DNA from: Candidatus Sulfuritelmatomonas gaucii
GTDB taxonomy: Bacteria > Acidobacteriota > Terriglobia > Terriglobales > Acidobacteriaceae
NCBI GenBank assembly: GCA_900290245.1
Contig: OKRB01000108.1
Location: 1 to 47,412, forward strand
Length of the DNA: 47,412 nt
Direction: 5' to 3'
The position numbers and the translations under genes are program-made. The first letter of the stretch is position 1. Every line of letters starts with the position of its first letter. The notes below the pieces were generated by a model. That model was not told the DNA's origin and ran no database searches. It worked only from the letters and a program-made list of their open reading frames with translations. Shown here in pieces: positions 37,051-43,882 of the stretch.

Positions 37051-38244
37051 CTATAACTTCACCTTCACCCACCCATCAATCCGCTTCAGCGCCTCCATCA
37101 GGTTCTCCATGGAATTCGCCACGCTGAACCGCAGATAGCCCTCGCCAAACTGCCCAAACGCAGTTCCCGACAGCGCCGCCACGCCGGCCTCCGCCAGCAG
37201 CGCATCCGCCAGCGGCTTCGACGCCCATCCCGTACCAGTAATGTTGGCCATCACGTAAAACGCGCCCTTGGGCATGCGCGCGCTGAATCCCTTGATCTGG
37301 TTCAGCCCGTTCACAAACGCTCGGCTGCGCCGCTCAAATTCCCCGCGCATCATGTCCACCGCGCTCTGGTCGCCCTCCAGCGCCGCCAGCGCCGCGCGTT
37401 GCGTAAAGCTCGCGGTGCACGAGTTTGAGTTCGTCATCAGCCGTGTGATCTGGTTGGCAAGGTCAGCGCGCATCACGCCGTAGCCGATGCGCCATCCGGT
37501 CATCGCGTAGGTCTTCGAGAAGCCGTCGAGTAGAATCGTGCGCTCCTGCATGCCGGGCACGCTCATCATCGAGAATGGCTCGCCCTCGAACTGCAGCCTG
37601 CTGTAAATTTCGTCGGCCAGCACCATGATGTTGCGCTCGCCTATCGCCTCAGCCGCGCGCTCAATCTCGTTGCGCCCCAGCACGCCACCCGTCGGATTCT
37701 GCGGCGAATTTAGAATGATCAGCTTGGTCCGCGGAGTGATCAGGCGCGCCATCTCATCCACATCCATCGCAAAATCGCGCGCTTCGCGCAGCGGAATCGG
37801 CACCGCCGTGCCGCCGACATAGTTGATCATCGACTCATAAATCGGAAAACCGGGATTGGGATAGATGACCTCGTCGCCTTCGTCAATCAGCGCGAGCATC
37901 GTGTAGAACATGATGGGTTTGCCGCCCGGGACTACCACCACTTCTTCGGGCGTGACGGTCACGCGGCGCGTACGGCTCACATATTTTGCGATCGCCTCGC
38001 GCAACTCCGGTAGCCCCGCCGACGGCCCATAGTGCGTCCATCCCGCGCGCAGCGCGTCCACGGCTGCTTCCACAATGTGTTTCGGCGTATCGAAGTCCGG
38101 CTCGCCAATCTCCAGATGCACGATGCTTCTGCCCTGCCGCTCCAGTGCCTTCGCTTTGCTCAACACTTCAAACGCTGTTTCCGTCCCCAGCCGCGACATG
38201 CACTGCGCCAGAACCAACTCGTGCGTTACTGCCTGCGTTGCCAT
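37051..38244 (-). CDS. Class I/II PLP-dependent aminotransferase (aspartate aminotransferase-like)
   Basis: 397 aa, normal for fold type I. Visible motifs are EIGEPDFDTP, HYGPSAGLPELREAIA, NSPQNPTGG with Asn183, ADEIYSRLQF with Asp211 and Tyr214, the PLP Schiff-base Lys244 in DGFSKTYAMTGWRIGYG, and the substrate Arg in YLRFSVANS. It transfers amino groups between amino acids and 2-oxo acids in the cytoplasm; aspartate or aromatic/branched substrates cannot be told apart here. It is probably transcribed with tkt and is divergent from the nucleoside salvage pair. Confidence 0.92.
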   Translation of the reverse strand: MATQAVTHELVLAQCMSRLGTETAFEVLSKAKALERQGRSIVHLEIGEPDFDTPKHIVEAAVDALRAGWTHYGPSAGLPELREAIAKYVSRTRRVTVTPEEVVVVPGGKPIMFYTMLALIDEGDEVIYPNPGFPIYESMINYVGGTAVPIPLREARDFAMDVDEMARLITPRTKLIILNSPQNPTGGVLGRNEIERAAEAIGERNIMVLADEIYSRLQFEGEPFSMMSVPGMQERTILLDGFSKTYAMTGWRIGYGVMRADLANQITRLMTNSNSCTASFTQRAALAALEGDQSAVDMMRGEFERRSRAFVNGLNQIKGFSARMPKGAFYVMANITGTGWASKPLADALLAEAGVAALSGTAFGQFGEGYLRFSVANSMENLMEALKRIDGWVKVKL

Positions 38245-38323
38245 TGCTCACGCTCCATACCCCGGTTTCCTGCCGTTTTCCTCTGGGCTCCAAAAGCCCT
38301 CCGGCAGGCCCGGGCCGGATGGA

Positions 38324-38329
38324 ATTATA
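38324..38329 (-). promoter_or_regulatory. Candidate -10 box upstream of the aminotransferase
   Basis: A perfect TATAAT on the minus strand, 80 bases before the start codon. No good -35 box is seen at 16-18 bases; only a T-rich ATTTTGG stretch lies there. Confidence 0.35.
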
Positions 38330-38435
38330 GCCCCGCATCAAATCTCCAAAATGTGACGGCCGTCTCCCTGCCCTCCACCCACCGAACCCCCATTTGCACA
38401 ACCATTTGGCGAGCCGCTAAACCTGTAAAATGACC

Positions 38436-38456
38436 AAAAGCCTGCCATCGGCTTTT
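38436..38456 (+). promoter_or_regulatory. Terminator-like hairpin directly before the pnp start codon
   Basis: AAAAGCC-TGCCATC-GGCTTTT (38436-38456) is a perfect 7-bp hairpin followed by TCTTCTC and then the ATG at 38464. It replaces a visible ribosome site, and a TAAAAT -10-like element overlaps its upstream flank. The upstream gene is divergent, so this is not the 3' end of another plus-strand gene; it may control pnp. Confidence 0.45.
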
Positions 38457-38463
38457 TCTTCTC

Positions 38464-39327
38464 ATGACCTACTACGACCAAGTCGCAGAGGCTGCTGCCT
38501 TTTTGAAATCCCGCCTCGGCTCTCTCGCGCCCAAGGTCGGCATTGTCCTTGGTTCGGGCCTGGGCGCCGCGGCACAGGCAGTCGCAAACCCGGTCATCGT
38601 GCCCTATGCCGAGATTCCGCATTTCCCGCAATCCACTGTCGAAGGCCACTCCGGCCGCATCGTCGCAGGCGCGCTCAATGGCTCTCCGGTCGTCATCATG
38701 CAGGGGCGCGTCCACTATTACGAGGGCTACTCGCCGCTCGAGGTCACGTTTCCCATGCGCGTACTGGGCTTGCTGGGCGTGCGCGTCGTGGTGCTCACCA
38801 ACGCGGCCGGTGGCATTCACGCCGAATACCACCCGGGCCAACTGGTCTTGCTTGCCGACCACATCAACCAGATGGGCTGGAATCCGCTCAATGGCCCCAA
38901 TGAGCCGCGCTTCGCCGTACGGCCCGCTGCGGGACTGCGCTTCTTCGACATGACCGAGGCCTACTCGAAGGCCCTCCGCGCGCTTGCCAAGAAGGCCGCG
39001 CTCGAAGAAGGCTTTTCGCTCGAGGAAGGTGTCTACCTGGCCACGCCCGGGCCCAGCTTTGAGACGCCCGCAGAGATTCGCGCCTTCCGCGCGCTCGGCG
39101 CCACCCTGGTGGGCATGTCCACTGTGCCCGAAACCATCGTCGCGCGGCACATGGGGATTGAAGTGCTGGGCATCTCCTGCGTAACCAATCTCGCCGCCGG
39201 GCTCGGCTCCACTCCGCTGAGTCATGAAGAGGTATCCGAGACTGGACGCCAGGTCGAAAACCGGCTCGCCGCCCTGCTCAAACGCCTCGCGCCCCGAATC
39301 CCCGCAACCGTGGGCGCAGAATCGTGA
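38464..39327 (+). CDS. Purine nucleoside phosphorylase (trimeric, PNP-I type)
   Basis: 287 aa, the usual size of the trimeric family. Motifs: phosphate-binding GSGLG near residue 30, EGHSGRIVAG, QGRVHYYEGYS, TNAAGGIHAEYHPG, TPGPSFETPAEIRAFR and SCVTNLAAG. It cleaves purine nucleosides with phosphate to give free base and ribose-1-phosphate in the cytoplasm. Its stop overlaps the uridine kinase start by four bases, so the two form a nucleoside salvage operon. No clear Shine-Dalgarno site is seen; a hairpin lies just upstream. Confidence 0.93.
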   Translation: MTYYDQVAEAAAFLKSRLGSLAPKVGIVLGSGLGAAAQAVANPVIVPYAEIPHFPQSTVEGHSGRIVAGALNGSPVVIMQGRVHYYEGYSPLEVTFPMRVLGLLGVRVVVLTNAAGGIHAEYHPGQLVLLADHINQMGWNPLNGPNEPRFAVRPAAGLRFFDMTEAYSKALRALAKKAALEEGFSLEEGVYLATPGPSFETPAEIRAFRALGATLVGMSTVPETIVARHMGIEVLGISCVTNLAAGLGSTPLSHEEVSETGRQVENRLAALLKRLAPRIPATVGAES

Positions 39328-40010
39328 GCCCGGTCGCTAACAGCAAGCATGCCCGCGAAACCGTCGACACCCTGCCGCTATTACCTTTTCCGCCCACTGT
39401 GCTGGCCGTCGCCGGTTGCTCCGGCTCAGGCAAAACCACGCTTGCCGATCAGTTGGCACGCACCCTGGGCGGCCTTCGCTTCCATCTCGACGACTATTAC
39501 CTCGACCTCGGGCACATGCCGCTTGAAGAGCGAGTGCAAAAGAACTTCGACGACCCCGCCATGATCGAGGTCCCTCTTCTCGCCTCGCACATCGCAGCGC
39601 TGGCCCGTGGCGAAACCATCGAGCGGCCCTGCTACGACTTCGGCACCTACACGCGTATGACAGGCCGCACGCAGAAGGTTGCCGCCGGACCGTTCCTCAT
39701 CGTTGAAGGCCTCTTCGCGCTCCACTATCCCGAACTCGCTCCGTTCTACAACCTGCGCGTCTACATCGATACGCCGGATGAGTTGTGTTTCGAGCGCAGG
39801 CTCAAGCGCGACATGGAAGAGCGCGGTCGCACCGCGGAAATGGTGCGCTACCAATACAACCTCACCGTGCGCCCAGCGAGCGAGGCCTACGTGCGGCCCT
39901 CCGCCGCAAACGCCGATCTCGTCATCGACGGCACCGGTGCGCTCGATTGGAAGGTGGAGCGGGTCATGACAGAAATGCGCATGCGCGGTCTGCTCACCGG
40001 CGCGAGCTAG
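39324..40010 (+). CDS. Uridine kinase-like P-loop kinase
   Basis: 228 aa from a GTG that overlaps the pnp stop (GTGA). The Walker A motif is GCSGSGKT (about 31-38), followed by the uridine-binding region RFHLDDYYLDL, then ERPCYDFGTYTR and the lid-like ERRLKRDMEERGRT. These features fit the uridine/cytidine kinase family, which phosphorylates pyrimidine nucleosides; phosphoribulokinase relatives share the fold. Coupling with pnp supports nucleoside salvage. Confidence 0.85.
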   Translation: MSPVANSKHARETVDTLPLLPFPPTVLAVAGCSGSGKTTLADQLARTLGGLRFHLDDYYLDLGHMPLEERVQKNFDDPAMIEVPLLASHIAALARGETIERPCYDFGTYTRMTGRTQKVAAGPFLIVEGLFALHYPELAPFYNLRVYIDTPDELCFERRLKRDMEERGRTAEMVRYQYNLTVRPASEAYVRPSAANADLVIDGTGALDWKVERVMTEMRMRGLLTGAS

Positions 40011-40020
40011 CGGCGAGCCG

Positions 40021-40140
40021 TTCTCTGTTCTCTGTTCTCTGTTCTCTGTTCTCTGTTCTCTGTCTTTCTACTCCCTACTGGCTACTCCCTATTCCCTTTC
40101 GTTCCGCTCCCTAGCTCCCTTGCTCCCTGTTCTCTGTTCC
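40021..40140. repeat. TTCTCTG heptamer array in a long pyrimidine tract
   Basis: Six perfect tandem TTCTCTG units (40021-40062) are followed by degenerate CTCCCTA/CTACTCCCT-type repeats up to about 40140. The tract lies between the convergent uridine kinase and regulator genes. It is strongly C/T-rich on the plus strand. Confidence 0.9.
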
Positions 40141-40150
40141 CTGCCAGCCC

Positions 40151-41722
40151 CTACTGCGGCAGTACTTCAATCCCCGTAACTGTGGCGTATCCCTTCACCG
40201 GCACGAAACTCAGGAGCAGCTTCCCCTGGGCGTTCGGTTCAACGCCAGCGAATTTGTGAATCACAACGTCGGAAGCGCTCGCTTCCTTCGCCAGGTCGAA
40301 GTTGCCAAGCAGAACCTTCCCGTTGCAGAACACATTGAAGACATGGTCAACTCCGGGCTTGCCTTCGAGCGCATCCGAGGAGGGCTCGTCCCAGGCGCCG
40401 TGGCGCGCCGCAAAATACAAGTTCACGGCGTATTTTCCCGGCGATACAGGGATGGCATAAGAGAAATTCCCCCAGCGCTCCGTCTCATATAGCTCGGGAT
40501 CGTCCGTTCCGTTCACCGGCGACGAGTACGCTGCCATTTGTCCGCCTTCGAAGTAGTTGTCGGGACTCCACCAGCGGCTGTCGTTGGAGTAGTAAGGCGT
40601 TTGCCGCGCCAGAATGCGAACAGGACGAATGCGCCCCCGGATTCCCGGCAGGATCTCAATCGCTGAGAGAATCGCCGGCTGCCCATTGTCCGCCGCGAAC
40701 TCAAGATGAAGCATCCCATCCGCGGCCGGCGAAATGTCGGAGAACACCTTGACGTCGGCGGTTGAGCCGGCGCCCGCGTCGGCGACCACATCAAAACCCG
40801 AGAGCAGAGGCTTGCCGTTGGCTCGCACAGTCATGATGCGGCTGCCTTCTCCTCCTGTTCCTGCAGATTCGGGCCCGTAGATTGTTTCGGCAAAGTGCAA
40901 ACGCAGTTCGTAAATCCCCTTGTGCAGCGGAATGTCGTAGCGAAACTGACCCTGCCTGCTCGTCCGATAGAATCCCGGATCGAGCGTGCGCGCGATGTGT
41001 TGGTCCGAGCTTTTAACCGCGGTCCCGCCGTTGTACCAGTTGTCGGCGCTCCAAAGCTTGTCCGCATGATCGACGAAACTCCGGTTTACTCCCGCCAGAA
41101 TGCGTAATTCTGTTCCACTCGGCGGCCCGAGTCCAAAATCGTTCGACGCTACAGCAAAGGGAGTCGATTCAACCTTCGGCTGCGCCTGCCTCCCCTGCCG
41201 CGTAATGCGCCAAGTAAGCCCGAGCGCCAGCACCACAACCAGGGCCGCTGCGGCAAGCCACCACCAGCGTCGGGCAAACTCAGTAAACTGCCGCCTGGGC
41301 GCGCCCGTCGCGTCTTTGCTGCGCAACGTGCCTGTGCCCGGCTCCGAGGCGAGACCTCCTTCGGCTGGCCCGGCATTGCGCCCAAATCTGGGAACATATT
41401 GGCCTATTGGGATGGTGATGTGCAGCCTGTTTGCCGCGCCTTCGCTTTGGTAGTATTCGGCGAGGCGCCGGCGCAGCCGGTTCGCCTCCACGCGAACAAT
41501 GGAATCCGAATCCTGATCGAACTCGGCCCCTCGGCGAAACACCTCTACCCCGATCGAGTACTCCTTGATCTGGTTTGCCTCGCCGGCAAAGAGTCTTTCG
41601 CACAAATAGGAGAGAAGGTTCGCCAGCGTCGGAGCACGGGCGAACCCCTTTGACTCAAGCACCGCTTTCAATTCCGCGCGCTGCTCGATGAGTTCGATCG
41701 TCTCGGCGCTGTCCACGGCCAT
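40151..41722 (-). CDS. Membrane-anchored one-component regulator: wHTH-like domain, one TM, two malectin-like domains
   Basis: 523 aa. Residues about 12-115 match a cytoplasmic domain common in Acidobacteriota (KEYSIGVEVFRRGAEFDQ, SIVRVEANRLRRRLAEYY, IPIGQYVPRF) that resembles the winged helix of CadC/OmpR-type regulators. One TM helix follows (about 153-172, WWWLAAAALVVVLALGLTW). The external part has two malectin-like carbohydrate-binding domains: about 205-355 (LRILAGVNRSFVD...WSADNWYNGG) and about 365-523 (VRILARQTPYYSN...WWSPDNYFEGG). The pattern suggests sensing of a sugar outside the membrane and direct DNA binding inside, as CadC does with pH and lysine. DNA binding and ligand are inferred. 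Confidence 0.72.
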   Translation of the reverse strand: MAVDSAETIELIEQRAELKAVLESKGFARAPTLANLLSYLCERLFAGEANQIKEYSIGVEVFRRGAEFDQDSDSIVRVEANRLRRRLAEYYQSEGAANRLHITIPIGQYVPRFGRNAGPAEGGLASEPGTGTLRSKDATGAPRRQFTEFARRWWWLAAAALVVVLALGLTWRITRQGRQAQPKVESTPFAVASNDFGLGPPSGTELRILAGVNRSFVDHADKLWSADNWYNGGTAVKSSDQHIARTLDPGFYRTSRQGQFRYDIPLHKGIYELRLHFAETIYGPESAGTGGEGSRIMTVRANGKPLLSGFDVVADAGAGSTADVKVFSDISPAADGMLHLEFAADNGQPAILSAIEILPGIRGRIRPVRILARQTPYYSNDSRWWSPDNYFEGGQMAAYSSPVNGTDDPELYETERWGNFSYAIPVSPGKYAVNLYFAARHGAWDEPSSDALEGKPGVDHVFNVFCNGKVLLGNFDLAKEASASDVVIHKFAGVEPNAQGKLLLSFVPVKGYATVTGIEVLPQ

Positions 41723-42079
41723 CTTTCGCCGCCTTCCGCCTGTTCTGGGATCGTTGAATCGATTGTAATGTTAGCGCGAGTTTGCTGCTCGAAAAGCCTT
41801 TAACGGTGTAGTCAGCGCCTCACAGGGACCATTTAACGGCAGGTAACCCCGTTCACACCTCTCGCCAATTCCCTCGAGCCGAGGTTTCACGGTCTCCCTA
41901 ACCTGCTGAACCACAAGTCTCTGCAAGCGAAGCTTCAATCGGTAACGCACCTGCCACGGAAATGTAGCAGGTATAGCGTTGTGCGCCGGCAACAGTCGGG
42001 TCTCTACTCAAATCGATCCAACAAGCACCAGAACGAGCAGCCCTCCCTCAAGTGCCCCGGATCGAGAAAGAGGAATTCC
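41723..42079. other. 357-base divergent intergenic region with TTTAACGG repeats
   Basis: It separates the malectin regulator (minus) from the TPR gene (plus). Two direct copies of TTTAACGG (41800-41807 and 41833-41840) are spaced 33 bases apart, about three helical turns, upstream of the regulator start; they could be binding sites. A 73-codon minus-strand open frame (41771-41992) has no recognisable features. No RNA gene was found. Confidence 0.35.
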
Positions 42080-42832
42080 ATGAAGAGACTGGCAACCATC
42101 ATCACCGCAATGAGCCTGATGTCCTGCGCTGCCGCGTATGGATGGAGGGCTCCGTTCCGCGACCTGCCCAAGGGGATCACTCTTGAGACTGCGAAGGCCG
42201 CTGAACAAAAAGGGGACGCAGCCCGTGGCCGCAACGACTGGGCGACCGCTGCCGCTTATTACCAGAAGGCTCTCCGTACCGGAACCCCGGATTCGCAAAT
42301 CTACAACAAGCTGGGCATCGTCCAATTGAAGCTGAATGAACAGGGCCCTGCGCGCAAGAGCTTCCAGCAGGCCATCAAGGCTGACCCCAAAAACGCGACC
42401 GCACTCAACAATCTAGGCGCGTTGCTCTGCCTTGAGAAGAAGTACAAGTCTGCGCTTGGCTATCTGAAGAAGGCATTGGAGATCGATGAACAGAACGCGG
42501 CCTTCCATGTGAATATGGCGGAGACCTGGGCTGGGCTGGAGCAGATCGACCGCGCTATGACCGAGTACGGAAGGGCGCTTGAACTTGACCCCGACATTTT
42601 CTCTTCCGGTGAGGCGGGTGTGATCGCCCAGGTCAAGACGCCAGAACAGCGGGCGCGCACGGATTACTTGATTGCGAGATTGTACGCGAAAAGAGGCAAT
42701 CTGGACGGAGCCCTCGATTACCTGCAGCGCGCCAAGGACGGACGTTACCCTCAAATGGCTGACGTGTACAGCGACAAGGAATTCGCCAGCCTGTGGCAAG
42801 ATCCGCGGCTCAAGAAGATCGTCAAGCCTTAA
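42080..42832 (+). CDS. TPR-repeat lipoprotein or secreted protein
   Basis: 250 aa from the ATG at 42080 (AAGAGGA five bases upstream). The N-terminus MKRLATIITAMSLMSCAAA contains a plausible lipobox (LMSC), so it may be lipid-anchored. About four TPR units occupy residues 35-165 (e.g. ATAAAYYQKALRTG, ARKSFQQAIKADPKNATALNNLG, SALGYLKKALEIDEQNAAFHVNMA, AMTEYGRALELDPD). A further helix pair ends in LQRAKDGRYPQMADVYSDKEF. TPRs mediate protein contacts; the partner is unknown. Confidence 0.8.
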   Translation: MKRLATIITAMSLMSCAAAYGWRAPFRDLPKGITLETAKAAEQKGDAARGRNDWATAAAYYQKALRTGTPDSQIYNKLGIVQLKLNEQGPARKSFQQAIKADPKNATALNNLGALLCLEKKYKSALGYLKKALEIDEQNAAFHVNMAETWAGLEQIDRAMTEYGRALELDPDIFSSGEAGVIAQVKTPEQRARTDYLIARLYAKRGNLDGALDYLQRAKDGRYPQMADVYSDKEFASLWQDPRLKKIVKP

Positions 42833-42988
42833 CCGTCGAACCCTGGTCGTCGGGCGATGATCGTCAGGCCAGCTGTCGGGCCCCCAGGTGTCGCGCTCGA
42901 CCGGGAGGCAGAGCGCGCCGAGCCGGAGCGGCGGCAGCACGGGACGCCGACCAGCTCCCGAGAAGCATGCCGTTGCTTCGGCAGTTCA

Positions 42989-43025
42989 AAAGAGGTCCGG
43001 ATCACCTAACGATCCGGACCTCTTT
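42989..43025. terminator. Bidirectional terminator between the TPR gene and the Cys-rich gene
   Basis: A perfect 15-bp stem, AAAGAGGTCCGGATC (42989-43003) with its complement at 43011-43025, and a 7-base loop. It has a T run on both strands (TTTC on plus, TTTTG on minus) and lies 9 bases past the stop of the Cys-rich gene. Confidence 0.88.
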
Positions 43026-43033
43026 CGTTCAGG

Positions 43034-43207
43034 TTACTTGCTCTGGCAGCAGCTATCGGTGCAACCACCCTGGCAGCAAGTCTGGCCACACTTGCCATGG
43101 CAGCAATCATTGCAATAAGTCGCCTTCGCCGAGAGAGGCGAGGTCTGCGCGAGTGCGGTGATGGCTAGGACGGCGGCAAAAGAAAGAAATGCGAGTGTAC
43201 GTTTCAT
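43034..43207 (-). CDS. 57-aa secreted cysteine-rich mini-protein
   Basis: The ATG at 43207 has AGGAGA six bases upstream, and a strong terminator follows the TAA at 43034. The protein has a clear signal peptide (MKRTLAFLSFAAVLAITALA, cut near AQT). A mature domain of about 35 residues carries nine cysteines in CC and CxxC-type groupings (YCNDCCHGKC, GQTCCQGGC, TDSCC). Nine Cys in 23 residues, with His and Gly, resembles small metallothionein-like or disulfide-rich peptides. Function is not known; metal binding in the periplasm is inferred. The next upstream gene also encodes a Cys/Met-rich exported protein. Confidence 0.8.
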   Translation of the reverse strand: MKRTLAFLSFAAVLAITALAQTSPLSAKATYCNDCCHGKCGQTCCQGGCTDSCCQSK

Positions 43208-43302
43208 GGGAATTCTCCTTGACGTGACCTTGATGTGAATGGAACTGTGGATCGCTTGGCCTCGTGCGAGGCCGCTTCAACTGCGCACACGTCAGGAGAT
43301 TT

Positions 43303-43692
43303 TTAGATCCGGAAGACCTGGTTCAGAAGGTAAAGCGGGGGAGGGTCCGTTTCGGCCGTGACGGGAGGCCGTGGCGCGAAATCCGTTCTTGCCGCTACGA
43401 TTTCCGCAGAAACCGCAGAAAGCGAGGCCGGCAGGCCGAAATGCAGTTTCGTCACAACAGCCGGGAGAACGATGGCTTGAGGATGAATCTTGGCGCAGCA
43501 GTCCCGCAAACAATTGCCCGCAGCCATCTGGTTTGCCATGGGACAATCCGCTCCCATGCCGCTCATGGCCATCGGGCAGCCGGGAGCACAGTTCGCGTGC
43601 ATTCCCGCTGTGCAAGGCAACCCCGCCATCGCCGGCAAAACCGCAACGAGGCAAACCATCAAAATGGCAACGAATTGGGTGTGCTGTCTCAC
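43303..43692 (-). CDS. Cys/Met-rich exported protein, possible metal binder
   Basis: 129 aa from a GTG at 43692. The N-terminal signal (QFVAILMVCLVAVLPAMAG) is followed by a Cys/Met/His-rich segment (about 27-70: CTAGMHANCAPGCPM, GMGADCPMANQM, NCLRDCCAKIHPQA) and a plain C-terminal part rich in Pro and Ala ending NQVFRI. Repeated CPM and GM motifs and a CC pair are typical of copper-binding exported proteins. I do not recognise a named family. It lies 95 bases upstream of the Cys-rich mini-protein on the same strand. Confidence 0.65.
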   Translation of the reverse strand: MRQHTQFVAILMVCLVAVLPAMAGLPCTAGMHANCAPGCPMAMSGMGADCPMANQMAAGNCLRDCCAKIHPQAIVLPAVVTKLHFGLPASLSAVSAEIVAARTDFAPRPPVTAETDPPPLYLLNQVFRI

Positions 43693-43694
43693 GT

Positions 43695-43718
43695 CCTGAC
43701 CCGAGGATACGGATCAGG
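43695..43718 (-). promoter_or_regulatory. Hairpin at the translation start of the Cys/Met-rich gene
   Basis: On the minus strand CCTGATCCG-TATCCT-CGGGTCAGG forms a 9-bp stem with one G-U pair, ending two bases before the GTG start. It could act as an operator-like inverted repeat or mask the ribosome site. Confidence 0.4.
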
Positions 43719-43882
43719 CTCCTGCCAGTCTGTGTTTTGGATCACATCCAGCCGCCCGCACTTTCCGAAATGACCGCGGCAATCGCGATCCTTACACCCA
43801 CATTGCCGACCAGCGCTCTCGAAGCGTGAGTTTCCTTTCCCTCACTCCCCAAGCGGTACTCTTCGAATGCCGACCGCAAGCT

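Noticed and set aside
41771..41992. Possible 73-aa protein upstream of the malectin regulator
   Set aside because: No ribosome site, signal or recognisable motif, and it lies in a probable regulatory region.
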